Assembly (NCBI RefSeq): GCF_029626105.1 | Contig: NZ_JARUBH010000009.1 | Span: forward strand, 3,038,001 to 3,102,000 | Reading direction: 5' to 3' | DNA length: 64,000 nt | DNA from: Solwaraspora sp. WMMD792 | GTDB taxonomy: Bacteria > Actinomycetota > Actinomycetes > Mycobacteriales > Micromonosporaceae | In this document: positions 8,723-17,220 of the stretch, one piece after another | Layout: every line of letters starts with the position of its first letter | Numbering within the stretch: position 1 is the first letter of the stretch | Program-made: the position numbers and the translations under genes | The notes under the pieces: generated by a model | Database searches by the model: none | Told to the model about the DNA's origin: nothing | Seen by the model: the letters and a program-made list of their open reading frames with translations, nothing else

Positions 8723-9980
8723 AGGTCGGTCCGGTCGTAGCCTCGCGGTGGTGGCAGCGGTGAGCAGCAGTGTGATCGAGCAGGTCCGGCAGACGTGGCG
8801 TCAGCTGATCTCCGGGCCGGACTATCCGCCGCGGCCCGCCACCGCCCCACCCGACCGGCGGCGGACCATCGGACGGTGGCTGGCGTTCGCCCTGTTCCTG
8901 CTCCTCAGCGCGGTGGCGGCGTACGACCTGCACGAGATCAGCCACCTGCCGGGACCGCTCGGGCCGGTCCTCGGCTTCGTCAGCGTCGCACCGGCGGCGC
9001 TTGCCTACCTCCGGCCGTTGCGGGCCTGGCAGATCTCGTTCCTGCTGCTGTTCCCCGGCATGGTCCTCTATCCGTACGGGGTCCCGTGGAGTCCGTTCCA
9101 GCTCCTCGCCCTGCTGTCCGTGCTGGCCACCCTCGCCCTGCGGGCCGAGCTACGGGTCTCGGCGACGGCCGGGGCGGTAACCGCGTTGCCCGTACTCGTG
9201 TTCACCGGCTCGGACGTCATGTACGTGCTGGTCGGACTGATCGCGCTGGTCATCGCCGTCGCTGACCAGGTACGCCGACGTCGGGCCAGCCAGCACGCGC
9301 TGGCCAGCCAGACCGTCGTCACCCAGCAGGAGCAGCAGCGCCGGGCGGTGCTGGAGGAACGGGCCCGGATCGCCCGGGAAATGCACGATGTCGTCGCGCA
9401 TCACATGTCGATGATCGCCGTGCAGGCGGAGACCGCGCCGTACCGGCTGTCCGGGATGACCGCGCCGACCCACGACGAGTTCACCGCGATCGCCGGTGCC
9501 GCCCGTGCCGCGCTCGCCGACATGCGCCGGCTGCTCGGCGTGCTGCGCAGCGAGACGGAACGGGCCCAGCGCAGCCCGCAGCCCGGCCTGGCCGACGTCG
9601 CCGAGATGGTCGACTCCGCCCGCCGGGCCGGGCTCGACGTCGACCTGCGGGCGGACCCGCGCCTGGCCACACACGCCGTGGCCGAACCGGTCGGGTTGGC
9701 GGCCTACCGGATCGTGCAGGAGGCGTTGACCAACGCCGGCCGGCATGCACCCGGGGCGAAGGTCCAGGTCGAGCTGCAGACCACGGTCGCGCGCCTGGTG
9801 GTACGGGTCAGCAACGGGCCGGGCCGGCTGGCCGCCGATCGCGACCGCTCCACCGGGGGGCACGGGCTGGTCGGGATGCGGGAACGGGCCGAGCTGCTGG
9901 GCGGCACCTTCACCGCCGGTCCGGACGACCGGTCCGGCTTCGTGGTCACCGCCTGGTTGCCGTACCGCCCGACCGGGTAG
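8715..9980 (+). CDS. Sensor histidine kinase, NarL-partner (HisKA_3) type
   Basis: A 421-residue membrane kinase. Five or six hydrophobic segments (about residues 53-185) are followed by a cytoplasmic linker, an H-box with phospho-acceptor His224 ('REMHDVVAHHMSMIAVQAE'), and an HATPase_c domain ('IVQEALTNAGRHAPGAKV' N-box, 'GGHGLVGMRERAELLGG' G-box). This is the histidine kinase class that pairs with LuxR/NarL regulators, and such a regulator follows 27 bp downstream. The ligand is unknown, and the membrane domain lacks a large extracellular sensor. The start is uncertain: the ATG at 8715 and GTGs at 8748, 8751 or 8760 are possible, none with a good ribosome-binding site. Confidence 0.9.
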   Translation: MTPGRSGRSLAVVAAVSSSVIEQVRQTWRQLISGPDYPPRPATAPPDRRRTIGRWLAFALFLLLSAVAAYDLHEISHLPGPLGPVLGFVSVAPAALAYLRPLRAWQISFLLLFPGMVLYPYGVPWSPFQLLALLSVLATLALRAELRVSATAGAVTALPVLVFTGSDVMYVLVGLIALVIAVADQVRRRRASQHALASQTVVTQQEQQRRAVLEERARIAREMHDVVAHHMSMIAVQAETAPYRLSGMTAPTHDEFTAIAGAARAALADMRRLLGVLRSETERAQRSPQPGLADVAEMVDSARRAGLDVDLRADPRLATHAVAEPVGLAAYRIVQEALTNAGRHAPGAKVQVELQTTVARLVVRVSNGPGRLAADRDRSTGGHGLVGMRERAELLGGTFTAGPDDRSGFVVTAWLPYRPTG

Positions 9981-10007
9981 CGTGCCCGACGACGACCGAA
10001 GGATGAC

Positions 10008-10673
10008 ATGATCAAAGTGCTGATCGCCGACGACCAGGCGATGGTCCGGCAGGGTTTCGGTGCCCTGCTCGGCGCCCAACCGGATCTTGTGGTGGTCGGT
10101 GACGCCGCCAACGGTGCCGACGCGGTCAGCGCGGCCCGCCGGCTCGACCCCGACGTGGTGCTGATGGACGTACGGATGCCGGTGCTGGACGGAATCGCCG
10201 CCACCCGGCAACTGCTCGACGGGCGGTCCCGTGACGAACCGCCCCGGGTGCTCATCCTGACCACGTTCGACCTCGACGACTACGTCTATGAAGCACTACG
10301 GGCCGGGGCCAGCGGGTTTCTGCTCAAGGACGCACCCGCGGCCGACCTGGTCAACGCCGTACGGGTGGTGGCCGCAGGCGACGGGCTGCTGTCCCCGTCG
10401 GTCACCCGCCGACTGATCGCCGAGTTCGCCACCCGCCCGGGGCAGCACCGTCCCCGACCGGTGTCGCTGGCCTCGCTCACCGACCGGGAGACCGAGGTGC
10501 TGCGGTTGATCGCCCGCGGCCGGTCCAACAGCGAGATCGCCGCCGACCTGGTCGTGGCCGAGCAGACGGTCAAGACCCACGTCGGACGGATCCTCAGTAA
10601 ACTCGGCGTCCGCGATCGGGCACAGGCGGTCGTCGTCGCCTACGAGTCCGGTCTGGTCACCGCCGGCGAATAG
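10008..10673 (+). CDS. Response regulator, NarL/FixJ family
   Basis: A 221-residue two-domain regulator. The receiver domain (1-~120) has the acidic pair at 8-9, phospho-acceptor Asp54 ('VVLMDVRMPVLDG') and Lys in 'FLLKDAP'. The LuxR-type HTH (~150-215) reads 'LTDRETEVLRLIARGRSNSE' then 'VKTHVGRILSKLGVRDR'. It is the cognate partner of the kinase just upstream, with a good GAAGGA ribosome-binding site. Targets are unknown. The palindrome in front of the kinase gene would fit autoregulation, and the two membrane/secretory genes downstream are plausible targets. Confidence 0.95.
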   Translation: MIKVLIADDQAMVRQGFGALLGAQPDLVVVGDAANGADAVSAARRLDPDVVLMDVRMPVLDGIAATRQLLDGRSRDEPPRVLILTTFDLDDYVYEALRAGASGFLLKDAPAADLVNAVRVVAAGDGLLSPSVTRRLIAEFATRPGQHRPRPVSLASLTDRETEVLRLIARGRSNSEIAADLVVAEQTVKTHVGRILSKLGVRDRAQAVVVAYESGLVTAGE

Positions 10674-10747
10674 CCCACGGGTACGACGCCGAAGCTGGCT
10701 CTGTGGCCCGACGCGGGTGGGTACACCGGCGTCGCAGGCTCACCGGT

Positions 10748-11605
10748 ATGCGTATCCGACTGATCGCCCTCGCGACGTTGTGCGGCGTCACCCTGGGCAC
10801 CGCGCCGACCGGGCCCGGCGGACCGTGGCCGGACACCACCGGCCGGCGGTTCCTGGCCTTCGACACCAGCGGCGACGGCACCGCCGTCGAAGTGGTCGGC
10901 GACCTGTCGACCGCCCGTCGGATCGCAGTGCTGGTGCCCGGAACGGACAACACCCTGGCCACCTTCGACCGTGGCCTCGACGGGGTCACCCACCGCGCCC
11001 CGGCGGTGCAGGCCCGGGTGCTGTACGGGGCGGCGCAGCGCCGCGAACCGCGTACCGCCGTCGTCGCCTGGCTCGGCTACGACCCGCCGGAGGGGTTCGG
11101 GCCGGCGGCGCTGCGTTGGGACCGGGCCGAGGACGGCGCGGCCGCCCTGGTCGGGTTCGTCGCCGGCCTGTGCCGGCGGCGACCGGCCGCCTCCGTCGTG
11201 GTGATCGGGCACAGCTACGGCGCGCTCGTGACTGGGCTGGCCGCGGCGCGGCTCGACGGCTGCGTCACCGACCTGGTCGCGCTCGGCGCGCCCGGGATGG
11301 GCGCGTCGCACGTCGACGGTCTGGGCACCTCGGCCCGGGTCTGGCAGGCCACCGCCGCCGACGACTGGATCCGGCGGGTGCCGGCGGTACGGCTGGCCGG
11401 GTTCGGCCACGGGACGGCACCGTCGACGCCGTCGTTCGGCGCCCGGCCGCTGCCCACCGACGGTGTCGACGGACACGACGGCTATCTGCGGGCAGGCAGC
11501 GGCACCCTGGCCGCGCTCGCCGAACTCGTCGCGGGCGACCCGGCTGACCTGGTCGCCGCCGACCCGGCCGGTTCCGTCCCGCAGGCGATGGCGGTGACGC
11601 GGTGA
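10748..11605 (+). CDS. Alpha/beta-hydrolase family protein (DUF1023-like), probably secreted
   Basis: From the ATG at 10748 the protein is 285 residues, opening with a hydrophobic, signal-peptide-like segment ('MRIRLIALATLCGVTLGTAP'). The body has the DUF1023 pattern: 'AVLVPGTDNTLATFDRGLD', then 'VAWLGYDPPEGFGPAALRWD', then the nucleophile elbow 'VVIGHSYGALVTGLAA' (GHSYG). A late 'DGVDGHDGYLRAGS' provides the catalytic His region. The substrate is unknown; related proteins are lipase/esterase-like. A GTG 45 bases upstream would add a basic leader but is not needed. It is coupled by GTGA to the acyltransferase that follows. Confidence 0.75.
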   Translation: MRIRLIALATLCGVTLGTAPTGPGGPWPDTTGRRFLAFDTSGDGTAVEVVGDLSTARRIAVLVPGTDNTLATFDRGLDGVTHRAPAVQARVLYGAAQRREPRTAVVAWLGYDPPEGFGPAALRWDRAEDGAAALVGFVAGLCRRRPAASVVVIGHSYGALVTGLAAARLDGCVTDLVALGAPGMGASHVDGLGTSARVWQATAADDWIRRVPAVRLAGFGHGTAPSTPSFGARPLPTDGVDGHDGYLRAGSGTLAALAELVAGDPADLVAADPAGSVPQAMAVTR

Positions 11606-12846
11606 ACGGGGTGCATACAGAGGCGGCGGCGACGTCCCAGCGGGACCCGGTCGTCGACCTGATCCGGGCGTTCGCCATCGTCGGCGTCGTCGCCGGCCAC
11701 TGGTGGGTGACCGCCGTGGTACTGACCGACGACGGGGTGCTGCAGGCCGCCAGCCCGCTGACCGACCTGCCCTGGCTGAGGCCGCTGAGCTGGCTGGCGC
11801 AGACCCTCGGCCTGCTGTTCTTCGCCGCCGGGTTCGCCGCCGCGCGCAGCGGTCGGTCGGGCCGGTCGACCGGGTCCCGTCCCGGTGAACTCCGGACGCC
11901 CGGTGGGCGGCAGACGCCCGGCGAACTCCGAGCGCTTCGTGGACCGCTGACCGGGCTGGCCGGGGGCCTGGCGCTGGCGCTGGTCGTCGGCTACCTCGCC
12001 GGCGCGCCGACCGGCAGCCTGGTGACCGTCGCGACGCTCACCGTCAGTCCGTTGTGGTTCCTCGTGGTGCTGCTGGTCCTGCGGGCGGTCAGCGGCCCGC
12101 TGCTGCGCGGCGTTCGGCAGGGCCCGGAACGGGCGCTGGTGATCGTGACGCCGCTGGTGACGGCGGCGCTCACCGTGGTCACCGCCGCCGATGTCGGTCA
12201 TCTGCCGCCGGTGCTCGCCGTCTTCGCCGCCTGGCTGATGCCGTTCCTCGCCGGGCTGCTGATGGCCGAGTACGGTCCACCGCCGGCACGCTGCGCGGTT
12301 GGCCTGCTGGTCGGCGGCGTGGCGGTGCTGGCCGTGCTGACCATCGTCGGCGGGTACCCCGCCAGCGCGGTCGGCGTACCGGGGCAGGTCCGGTCGAACC
12401 TGAACCCGCCGTCGCTGGCGACGCTGGCGTTGGTGGCCGCGCAGGTCGGTGCGGCCGGGCTGGCGATCCGGTGGTGGCGAGGGCGGATCGACACCACCGC
12501 CCGGTGGTGGTCGGTGGTCGCGGCGGTGAACCGGCACGCGCTCGGCGTCTACCTGTGGCACCAGCCGGTACTGGTCGGGCTGACGGTCGCCGCGCTGTGG
12601 CTCGCCGGCGGGACCGCCGTCGCCGGGGTGCACACCGCACCGGAGCATCCCGGGTGGCTTCTCGACCGGGCCGTCTACCTGCCGGTTCTCGCCGTCGGGC
12701 TGATCACGTTGCTGCGGATTGTGCCGACCCGCCGGCCCGGGTGTACGCTCTTGCCCGGTTCAACGGCCGGACGACCTGTGGAGGTGATCGCTGTGCGAGA
12801 TAGCGATCCTCCTAGTCGTCGCCGGGCCACCGGTCGAGCGCGCTGA
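11602..12846 (+). CDS. Acyltransferase-3-like multispanning membrane protein
   Basis: A 414-residue integral membrane protein with about ten hydrophobic helices. The opening 'VVDLIRAFAIVGVVAGHWW' resembles the OafA/YrhL acyltransferase-3 signature (R-x-x-A-(I/V)-x-x-V-x-x-H). A second marker is 'NRHALGVYLWHQPVL', typical of the C-terminal half. These proteins transfer acyl groups to cell-surface glycans or peptides. The start codon overlaps the preceding hydrolase stop by 4 bases (GTGA), so the two products may act on one surface substrate. The last ~40 residues are Arg/Pro-rich. They contain an in-frame GTG (12793) preceded by GGAGG, which could initiate a 17-residue peptide. Confidence 0.8.
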   Translation: MNGVHTEAAATSQRDPVVDLIRAFAIVGVVAGHWWVTAVVLTDDGVLQAASPLTDLPWLRPLSWLAQTLGLLFFAAGFAAARSGRSGRSTGSRPGELRTPGGRQTPGELRALRGPLTGLAGGLALALVVGYLAGAPTGSLVTVATLTVSPLWFLVVLLVLRAVSGPLLRGVRQGPERALVIVTPLVTAALTVVTAADVGHLPPVLAVFAAWLMPFLAGLLMAEYGPPPARCAVGLLVGGVAVLAVLTIVGGYPASAVGVPGQVRSNLNPPSLATLALVAAQVGAAGLAIRWWRGRIDTTARWWSVVAAVNRHALGVYLWHQPVLVGLTVAALWLAGGTAVAGVHTAPEHPGWLLDRAVYLPVLAVGLITLLRIVPTRRPGCTLLPGSTAGRPVEVIAVRDSDPPSRRRATGRAR

Positions 12847-12958
12847 GGTCGGCGCGGCTCCCGGTGCGCCCGCGCGATCTGCCCGTGTCGCCCCGTCAGC
12901 CCGCCCGCCGGTCACCCTGATCCACAGGTGGCCGGCCCGTCGCCGGAGTCCACCCTCG

Positions 12959-13045
12959 ATGAACCGTTACGTCGCACCGCTGGGGTTCACCCTGGCCGCC
13001 GTCTGGATCGCCGTCATCTTCGTACTGGCCAGCGGCGCACGGTGA
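12959..13045 (+). CDS. Small single-pass membrane protein (28 residues)
   Basis: An ATG-initiated frame encodes 28 residues: a short polar start (MNRYVAP), one hydrophobic helix of about 20 residues ('LGFTLAAVWIAVIFVLASG') and a basic end. Its stop codon forms the first bases of a very strong hairpin, a layout expected of a real short gene. No strong ribosome-binding site is seen, though GGAG lies 12-15 bases upstream. Function unknown; short single-helix proteins often modulate membrane complexes. Bases 12847-12958 otherwise show no gene. Confidence 0.5.
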   Translation: MNRYVAPLGFTLAAVWIAVIFVLASGAR

Positions 13046-13093
13046 CGGGGCCCGGCCGGCGGGTGTCCGTCACCCGCCGGCCGGGCCCCGTCA
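13043..13093. terminator. Perfect 23-bp inverted repeat, bidirectional terminator
   Basis: Arms at 13043-13065 and 13071-13093 are perfectly complementary over 23 bp around a 5-base loop (TCCGT). It sits between the rightward acyltransferase/small-protein genes and the leftward moxR-DUF58-VWA operon, so it can serve both convergent transcripts. It includes the stop codon of the 28-residue frame. Confidence 0.85.
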
Positions 13094-13150
13094 CCGTGTC
13101 GACCGTCGCCCACTGCCCGGCCTGTCACCCACCGTTGCGGCCGGGCCGTC

Positions 13151-14101
13151 TCACGGCAACCGCGAAGTCCACAGCAGACTGAGCACCGCCGCGCCCAACG
13201 CCAGCAGCAACGCCAGGGCCGCGTACCACTGGGTTATCTCGCGCGGCACGGTCCGCTGCCCGATCGACGAACCCATGTCCTCGTACACCTGGTTCAGCTC
13301 GCCCACCGACGCCGCCTCGTAGAAGAAGCCGTTGGTCGCCTCAGCCAACTCGGCCAGCGCGAACCGGTCCACCGGCACCCGCTGCACCTGGTTGCCGATC
13401 TGCACCTGGCCGTCGTCGGTGCCGAACGCGATCGTCGACACCGGTACGTTGGCCGCCGACGCCGCCGCAGCGGCCTCCTCGACCGACCGGCCCGAGGTGC
13501 GGTAGCCGTCCGACAGCAGCACGATCCGGGCCGGCGGCGGGCCCTGCGCGCCGTCGGTCGGCACCAGCCGGATCGCCTCCAACGAGGTGAACACCGCCTC
13601 GCCGGTGGCGGTGGCCTCGGCCAGCACCAGACCGTCGATCGCCTGGGACACCGCAGCCCGGTCCTTGGTCGGCGAGACCAGCACGTTCGCCGACTTGGCA
13701 AACGCGACCAGCCCGATGTTGTAGCCCTCCGGCAGCTCCGCGACGAACTCCTTCGCCGCCTGCTGGGCCGCCTCGATCCGGCTGGGAGTGACGTCGTCGG
13801 CCTCCATCGACAGCGACACGTCGATGGCGAGCATGACGGTGGCCCGCTCCAGCGACTCCTCGGTGTCGATCGACGGCCGGGCCAGCGCCGACGCCAGCAC
13901 CAGCAGGCTGAGCAGGAACGCCCCGGCGGCCAGGTGACGGCGCCAGCCGAGACCACGCGGAGCCAGCGTACGCAGCAGGTCCACGTTGGTGAACCGGACC
14001 GCGTACGCCTTGCGGCGGAACTGACGCCACACGTACATCCCGGCGATCGCCAGAACCGGCAGCAGGGCGAGCAGCCACCAGGGCTGCAGGAAACGGATCA
14101 T
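13151..14101 (-). CDS. VWA domain-containing membrane protein (BatA-like)
   Basis: A 316-residue protein: two N-terminal hydrophobic segments (about 5-25 and 57-75), a von Willebrand A domain (about 85-285) with an intact MIDAS motif ('MLAIDVSLSMEADD', DxSxS) and a later Thr/Asp pair, then a final hydrophobic helix (about 293-312). It is the last gene of the moxR-DUF58-VWA operon. MoxR-type AAA+ ATPases work with VWA partners as chaperone/metal-insertion or envelope-stress complexes. The start overlaps the DUF58 stop by 4 bases (ATGA). Equivalent to Rv1481 in M. tuberculosis by neighbourhood (from memory). Confidence 0.92.
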   Translation of the reverse strand: MIRFLQPWWLLALLPVLAIAGMYVWRQFRRKAYAVRFTNVDLLRTLAPRGLGWRRHLAAGAFLLSLLVLASALARPSIDTEESLERATVMLAIDVSLSMEADDVTPSRIEAAQQAAKEFVAELPEGYNIGLVAFAKSANVLVSPTKDRAAVSQAIDGLVLAEATATGEAVFTSLEAIRLVPTDGAQGPPPARIVLLSDGYRTSGRSVEEAAAAASAANVPVSTIAFGTDDGQVQIGNQVQRVPVDRFALAELAEATNGFFYEAASVGELNQVYEDMGSSIGQRTVPREITQWYAALALLLALGAAVLSLLWTSRLP

Positions 14102-15063
14102 CGAGCTTCGCTTTCCGGGCGCGGGGTGGGGGCCGGGCGGGCGATGCCACGGGTGCGGGCGTGCCGCTGCCCGGCGACGAACCGGACGATGTCCAGCAGC
14201 CAGTCCGAGTCGGTCCGCAGCCGCAGGTGGGCCGCGCCGGCACCGCGCAGAGTCTGCGCGATCGCCGTCCGCTGGGCCCCGGCCGCCTCGGCGTACCGCC
14301 GGCGCAGCCGTGGATCTGCGGTCTGCACCTCGTGCAGCGTGCCGGTCTCCGGGTCGGCCAGGGTCAGCACGCCGGCGTCGGGCAGCTCCAGCTCACGCGG
14401 ATCGACCACCTCGACGGCGAGGACGTCGTGCCGGACGGCGAGTTTGCGGACCGGCCGGCCCCACTGCTGCGGCGGGGCCAGGAAATCGGAGATCACCACG
14501 GCGACACCACGGCGACGCGGCGGCCGGTTCAGCATGTCGATCAGGGCGCCGAGGTCACTGCGGCCGGGCCGGGACGGGGTGCCGGCGATCGCCCGCAGCA
14601 GCCCGTGCGCCTCCTTGCGGCCGGTCCGCGCCGGCAGCCGGGTGAGGACGCCGCCGAGCGCCGGATCACCGGTGCCGATCACCGCGCCGACCCGGTTGCC
14701 GCCCCGCGCGGTCAGGTGCACCATCGCCGCCGCCGCCGAGACGGCCAGGTCCCGTTTGAGGCACCGGGCGGTGCCGAAGTCCAGGCTGGCCGACAGGTCC
14801 ACCGCCACCCAGGCTTCCAGCTCCCGGTCGGCGACCGTACGCCGTACGTGTGGCACGGTGGTCCGGGCCGTCACCGGCCAGTCCATCCGGCGTACGTCGT
14901 CACCGGGCCGGTACTCGGTCGACTCACCGGCCTCGCTGCCCGGACCGGGCAGCAGCCCCACGTAGTCGCCCTGCAGGAGGCCGTCGAGCTTGCGGGTGAC
15001 GGTCAGATAGAGCCGGGACAGCACCGCCTCCGCGCGGCCCGAACTCGGCACCGCAGCGGTCAC
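14098..15063 (-). CDS. DUF58 domain-containing protein
   Basis: A 321-residue soluble protein. The DUF58 signature is 'GLLPGPGSEAGESTEYRPGD' followed by 'DVRRMDWPVTARTTVPHVRR', then a VWA-like fold ('EAWVAVDLSASLDFGTA'). Between MoxR and VWA in a coupled operon (4-base overlaps on both sides), it is the standard adaptor of this ATPase system. The overlap architecture shows the three products are needed in similar amounts. Corresponds to Rv1480 by position (from memory). No membrane segment is visible. Confidence 0.93.
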   Translation of the reverse strand: MTAAVPSSGRAEAVLSRLYLTVTRKLDGLLQGDYVGLLPGPGSEAGESTEYRPGDDVRRMDWPVTARTTVPHVRRTVADRELEAWVAVDLSASLDFGTARCLKRDLAVSAAAAMVHLTARGGNRVGAVIGTGDPALGGVLTRLPARTGRKEAHGLLRAIAGTPSRPGRSDLGALIDMLNRPPRRRGVAVVISDFLAPPQQWGRPVRKLAVRHDVLAVEVVDPRELELPDAGVLTLADPETGTLHEVQTADPRLRRRYAEAAGAQRTAIAQTLRGAGAAHLRLRTDSDWLLDIVRFVAGQRHARTRGIARPAPTPRPESEAR

Positions 15064-16199
15064 TGCGACTGCCCGGGCCAGGCAGCGCCACCGGGCGGGC
15101 CGGGCACCGCGGCGGCTGGCGCGGCATGTCCCATCGGTCCCACCGGCTGCGGCGTCGCGTTCTGCCGGGGGGCGACCGACGGCAGCGGCACCATCTGCAT
15201 GATCCGCCCGACGACGTGGTCGGCGGGCACGTCGTCGGCGAGCGCGTCGTAGCTGAGCACCAGCCGGTGGCGCAGGATGTCCGGGGCGATGTCCTGCACG
15301 TCCTGCGGCAACGCGTAGTCGCGGCCGCGCAGCAGCGCCAACGCCCGGGTGGCCCGCACGATGCCCAGCGAGGCACGCGGGCTGGCCCCGTACTGGATCA
15401 GCTGCGCGACGTCCGGCATGCCGTGCTCGGCCGGCGCCCGGGTGGCCAGCACCAGGCGTACGGTGTAGTCGACCAGCGCGTTGTGCACGAACACCTTGTC
15501 CGCCTTGCGCTGCAGGTCGACCAGGTCGGTGGGGTTGAATACGACGCTCGGCTGCGGCGCCTCCACCCCCATCCGGTAGACGATCTCCCGCTCCTCCGCG
15601 TCGGTCGGATAGCCCACCACGATCTTCATCAGGAACCGGTCGCGCTGCGCCTCCGGCAGCGGGTAGACGCCCTCCTGCTCGATCGGGTTCTGGGTGGCCA
15701 TCACCAGGAACGGATCCGGTACGGGGTGCGTCTGCCCGCCCAGCGACACCTGCCGCTCGCTCATCACCTCGAGCAGCGCCGACTGCACCTTGGCCGGCGC
15801 GCGGTTGATCTCGTCGGCGAGTAGAAAGTTGACGAACACCGGCCCGAGCTCGATGTCGAACTTCTCGCTGGACTGCCGGTAGATCCGGGTGCCGACCAGG
15901 TCGGCGGGGACCAGATCGGGGGTGAACTGGATCCGGGCGAACGAACCACCGACGACGGTGGCCAGGGTCTCCACGGCGAGGGTCTTCGCCACCCCCGGGA
16001 CGCCTTCGAGTAGGCAGTGTCCTCGGGCGAGCAGCGCGACGAACATCCGCTCGACCATCCGGTCCTGGCCGACGATGACCCGTTTGACCTCGAACATCGC
16101 CCGCTCGAGCAGGGTCGCGTCGATGGCCGGTGTCGCCTCGGGGGGCGATGGCGGCGCAGCGGTCGGTGTCGAAGATTCGGGCGTGGTCGGCTGGGCCAC
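15060..16199 (-). CDS. moxR: MoxR family AAA+ ATPase
   Basis: A 379-residue AAA+ ATPase. Walker A is 'LLEGVPGVAKTLAVETLA', Walker B 'FLLADEINRAPAKVQSALLE', sensor 1 'VMATQNPIEQEG', and the C-terminal lid contains 'GASPRASLGIVRATRALALL'. MoxR ATPases remodel or activate partner proteins together with VWA proteins. The GTG at 16199 is chosen because GGAGG lies just upstream; the frame is open 27 codons further without support. The N-terminus (about 25 residues) and the C-terminus (~40 residues) are low-complexity Pro/Ala. First gene of the operon; matches MoxR1 (Rv1479) in the mycobacterial neighbourhood. Confidence 0.96.
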   Translation of the reverse strand: MAQPTTPESSTPTAAPPSPPEATPAIDATLLERAMFEVKRVIVGQDRMVERMFVALLARGHCLLEGVPGVAKTLAVETLATVVGGSFARIQFTPDLVPADLVGTRIYRQSSEKFDIELGPVFVNFLLADEINRAPAKVQSALLEVMSERQVSLGGQTHPVPDPFLVMATQNPIEQEGVYPLPEAQRDRFLMKIVVGYPTDAEEREIVYRMGVEAPQPSVVFNPTDLVDLQRKADKVFVHNALVDYTVRLVLATRAPAEHGMPDVAQLIQYGASPRASLGIVRATRALALLRGRDYALPQDVQDIAPDILRHRLVLSYDALADDVPADHVVGRIMQMVPLPSVAPRQNATPQPVGPMGHAAPAAAVPGPPGGAAWPGQSQ

Positions 16200-16455
16200 C
16201 GGTCCTCCACAGCGTGTTCTGGCGTCGTCAGGGTTCTGGCGTCGTCGGTCGAAAAGGTCGTGCCGCACTAAGCGTCGCACGCCGGTCCGAACCGGCGGGC
16301 AGGGGCTGAGAAAGCACCGCCCGGTGGGTAGACACGAGGGGGATCGGCGTGTGTACGATTCAGCCGTCGCCGGGCGGCTTCCCCCGTGGCCGCCCGGCGC
16401 TCACTCCTTCCAGGCGCGTACCGCCTCTGGCCTGGTCCCGACCTAGACTCGTGCC
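16200..16455 (+). other. Intergenic region with an 11-bp hairpin
   Basis: The 256-base gap between moxR (leftward) and the small Cys-rich gene (rightward) holds a perfect hairpin at 16368-16399 (CGCCGGGCGGC paired with GCCGCCCGGCG, 10-base loop). A TACGAT hexamer lies at 16354. Just before the next gene a TAGACT -10-like box at 16444 lies 7 bases ahead of its GTG, suggesting a leaderless start. The hairpin may terminate a short transcript or form a leader; I cannot tell. Confidence 0.4.
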
Positions 16456-16680
16456 GTGGCCGCCTCCCCCGATCCTGCCGACCCCGCACCGGGCGAGCAG
16501 TTGACTTGCTCCGCCAAGGGCTGCCGTGCCCCGGCGATCTGGGCGCTCAACTGGAACAATCCCCGGCTGCACCAGCCCGAACGCCGCAAAACCTGGCTGG
16601 CCTGCGCCGACCACCGGGACCGGCTCGGCGACTTCCTGCACGTACGCGGATTTCTCCGCGACGTGGCACCGCTTGGCTGA
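16456..16680 (+). CDS. Small Cys/His protein, conserved in actinobacteria
   Basis: A 74-residue protein with a metal-site-like pattern: 'LTCSAKGCRAPAIWALNWNN' gives CX4C, and 'TWLACADHRDRLGDF' gives a third Cys and a His. The layout suggests a small zinc-binding fold. Homologues are, as I recall, sometimes labelled acetone carboxylase without clear basis. The GTG start lies 7 bases after a TAGACT -10-like hexamer, a leaderless arrangement. It precedes the two PH-domain proteins by 18 bp and may be co-transcribed with them. Function unknown. Confidence 0.75.
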   Translation: MAASPDPADPAPGEQLTCSAKGCRAPAIWALNWNNPRLHQPERRKTWLACADHRDRLGDFLHVRGFLRDVAPLG

Positions 16681-16698
16681 TCGCCTACGCTCGTAAGG

Positions 16699-17220
16699 GT
16701 GACCGAACAGTCCGCCGCACCGGCAGCCCCGCTCAGCCCGTTGGAGCCCTGGCCGGAGACGGTGCAGTGGCAGCCCGTCTCCCGCGACCTGGTCTGGGTG
16801 GAGCTGATCCGGCTCGCCATCGGGATGAGTTTCCTGCTCGTCGGGCTCGGCGTCGGTTGGGCGATCACCGGTTTCTGGTTCGTCGGCGTCGGCTTCGCCG
16901 CCGCCGTGCTGCTCACCGTGCTGCGGGTGGTGGCGACGGTGCGGGCCGTCTACGCCTGGGGGTACGCCGAGCGCGACGACGACCTGCTGGTGCGGCATGG
17001 GCTGCTGGTACGCCGGCTGTCGATCGTCCCGTACGCCCGGATGCAGTTCGTCGACGTCTCCGCCGGCCCGCTGGAGCGGGCCTTCGACCTGGCGACCGTG
17101 CAGTTGCACACGGCTGCGGCGGCCAGCGACGCTCGAGTGCCCGGGCTGCGGCCCGCCGAGGCGTCCCGGCTACGGGACCGGCTCACCGCGCTCGGCGAGA
17201 TCCGGGCGGAGGGCCTGTGA
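16699..17220 (+). CDS. PH domain-containing membrane protein (YdbS-like)
   Basis: A 173-residue protein with two adjacent membrane helices (about 40-82), then a bacterial PH-like domain (bPH2: 'RHGLLVRRLSIVPYARMQFV', 'LERAFDLATVQLHTAAA'). This matches the YdbS family of unknown function. The GTG start overlaps nothing upstream. The stop overlaps the start of the larger YdbT-like gene by 4 bases (GTGA), so the two are translated together and probably form a membrane complex. In Bacillus the homologous pair has been linked to antimicrobial-peptide tolerance (from memory). Confidence 0.88.
   Translation: MTEQSAAPAAPLSPLEPWPETVQWQPVSRDLVWVELIRLAIGMSFLLVGLGVGWAITGFWFVGVGFAAAVLLTVLRVVATVRAVYAWGYAERDDDLLVRHGLLVRRLSIVPYARMQFVDVSAGPLERAFDLATVQLHTAAAASDARVPGLRPAEASRLRDRLTALGEIRAEGL

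Noticed and set aside
12793-12846. Independent 17-residue peptide (GTG after GGAGG) at the end of the acyltransferase gene
   Set aside because: It is in frame with the acyltransferase C-terminus and may just be its tail; too little evidence for a separate gene.
16386-17216. Upstream extension of the large PH-domain protein
   Set aside because: It would overlap two real genes in another frame; the GTG at 17217 coupled to the preceding stop is the natural start.
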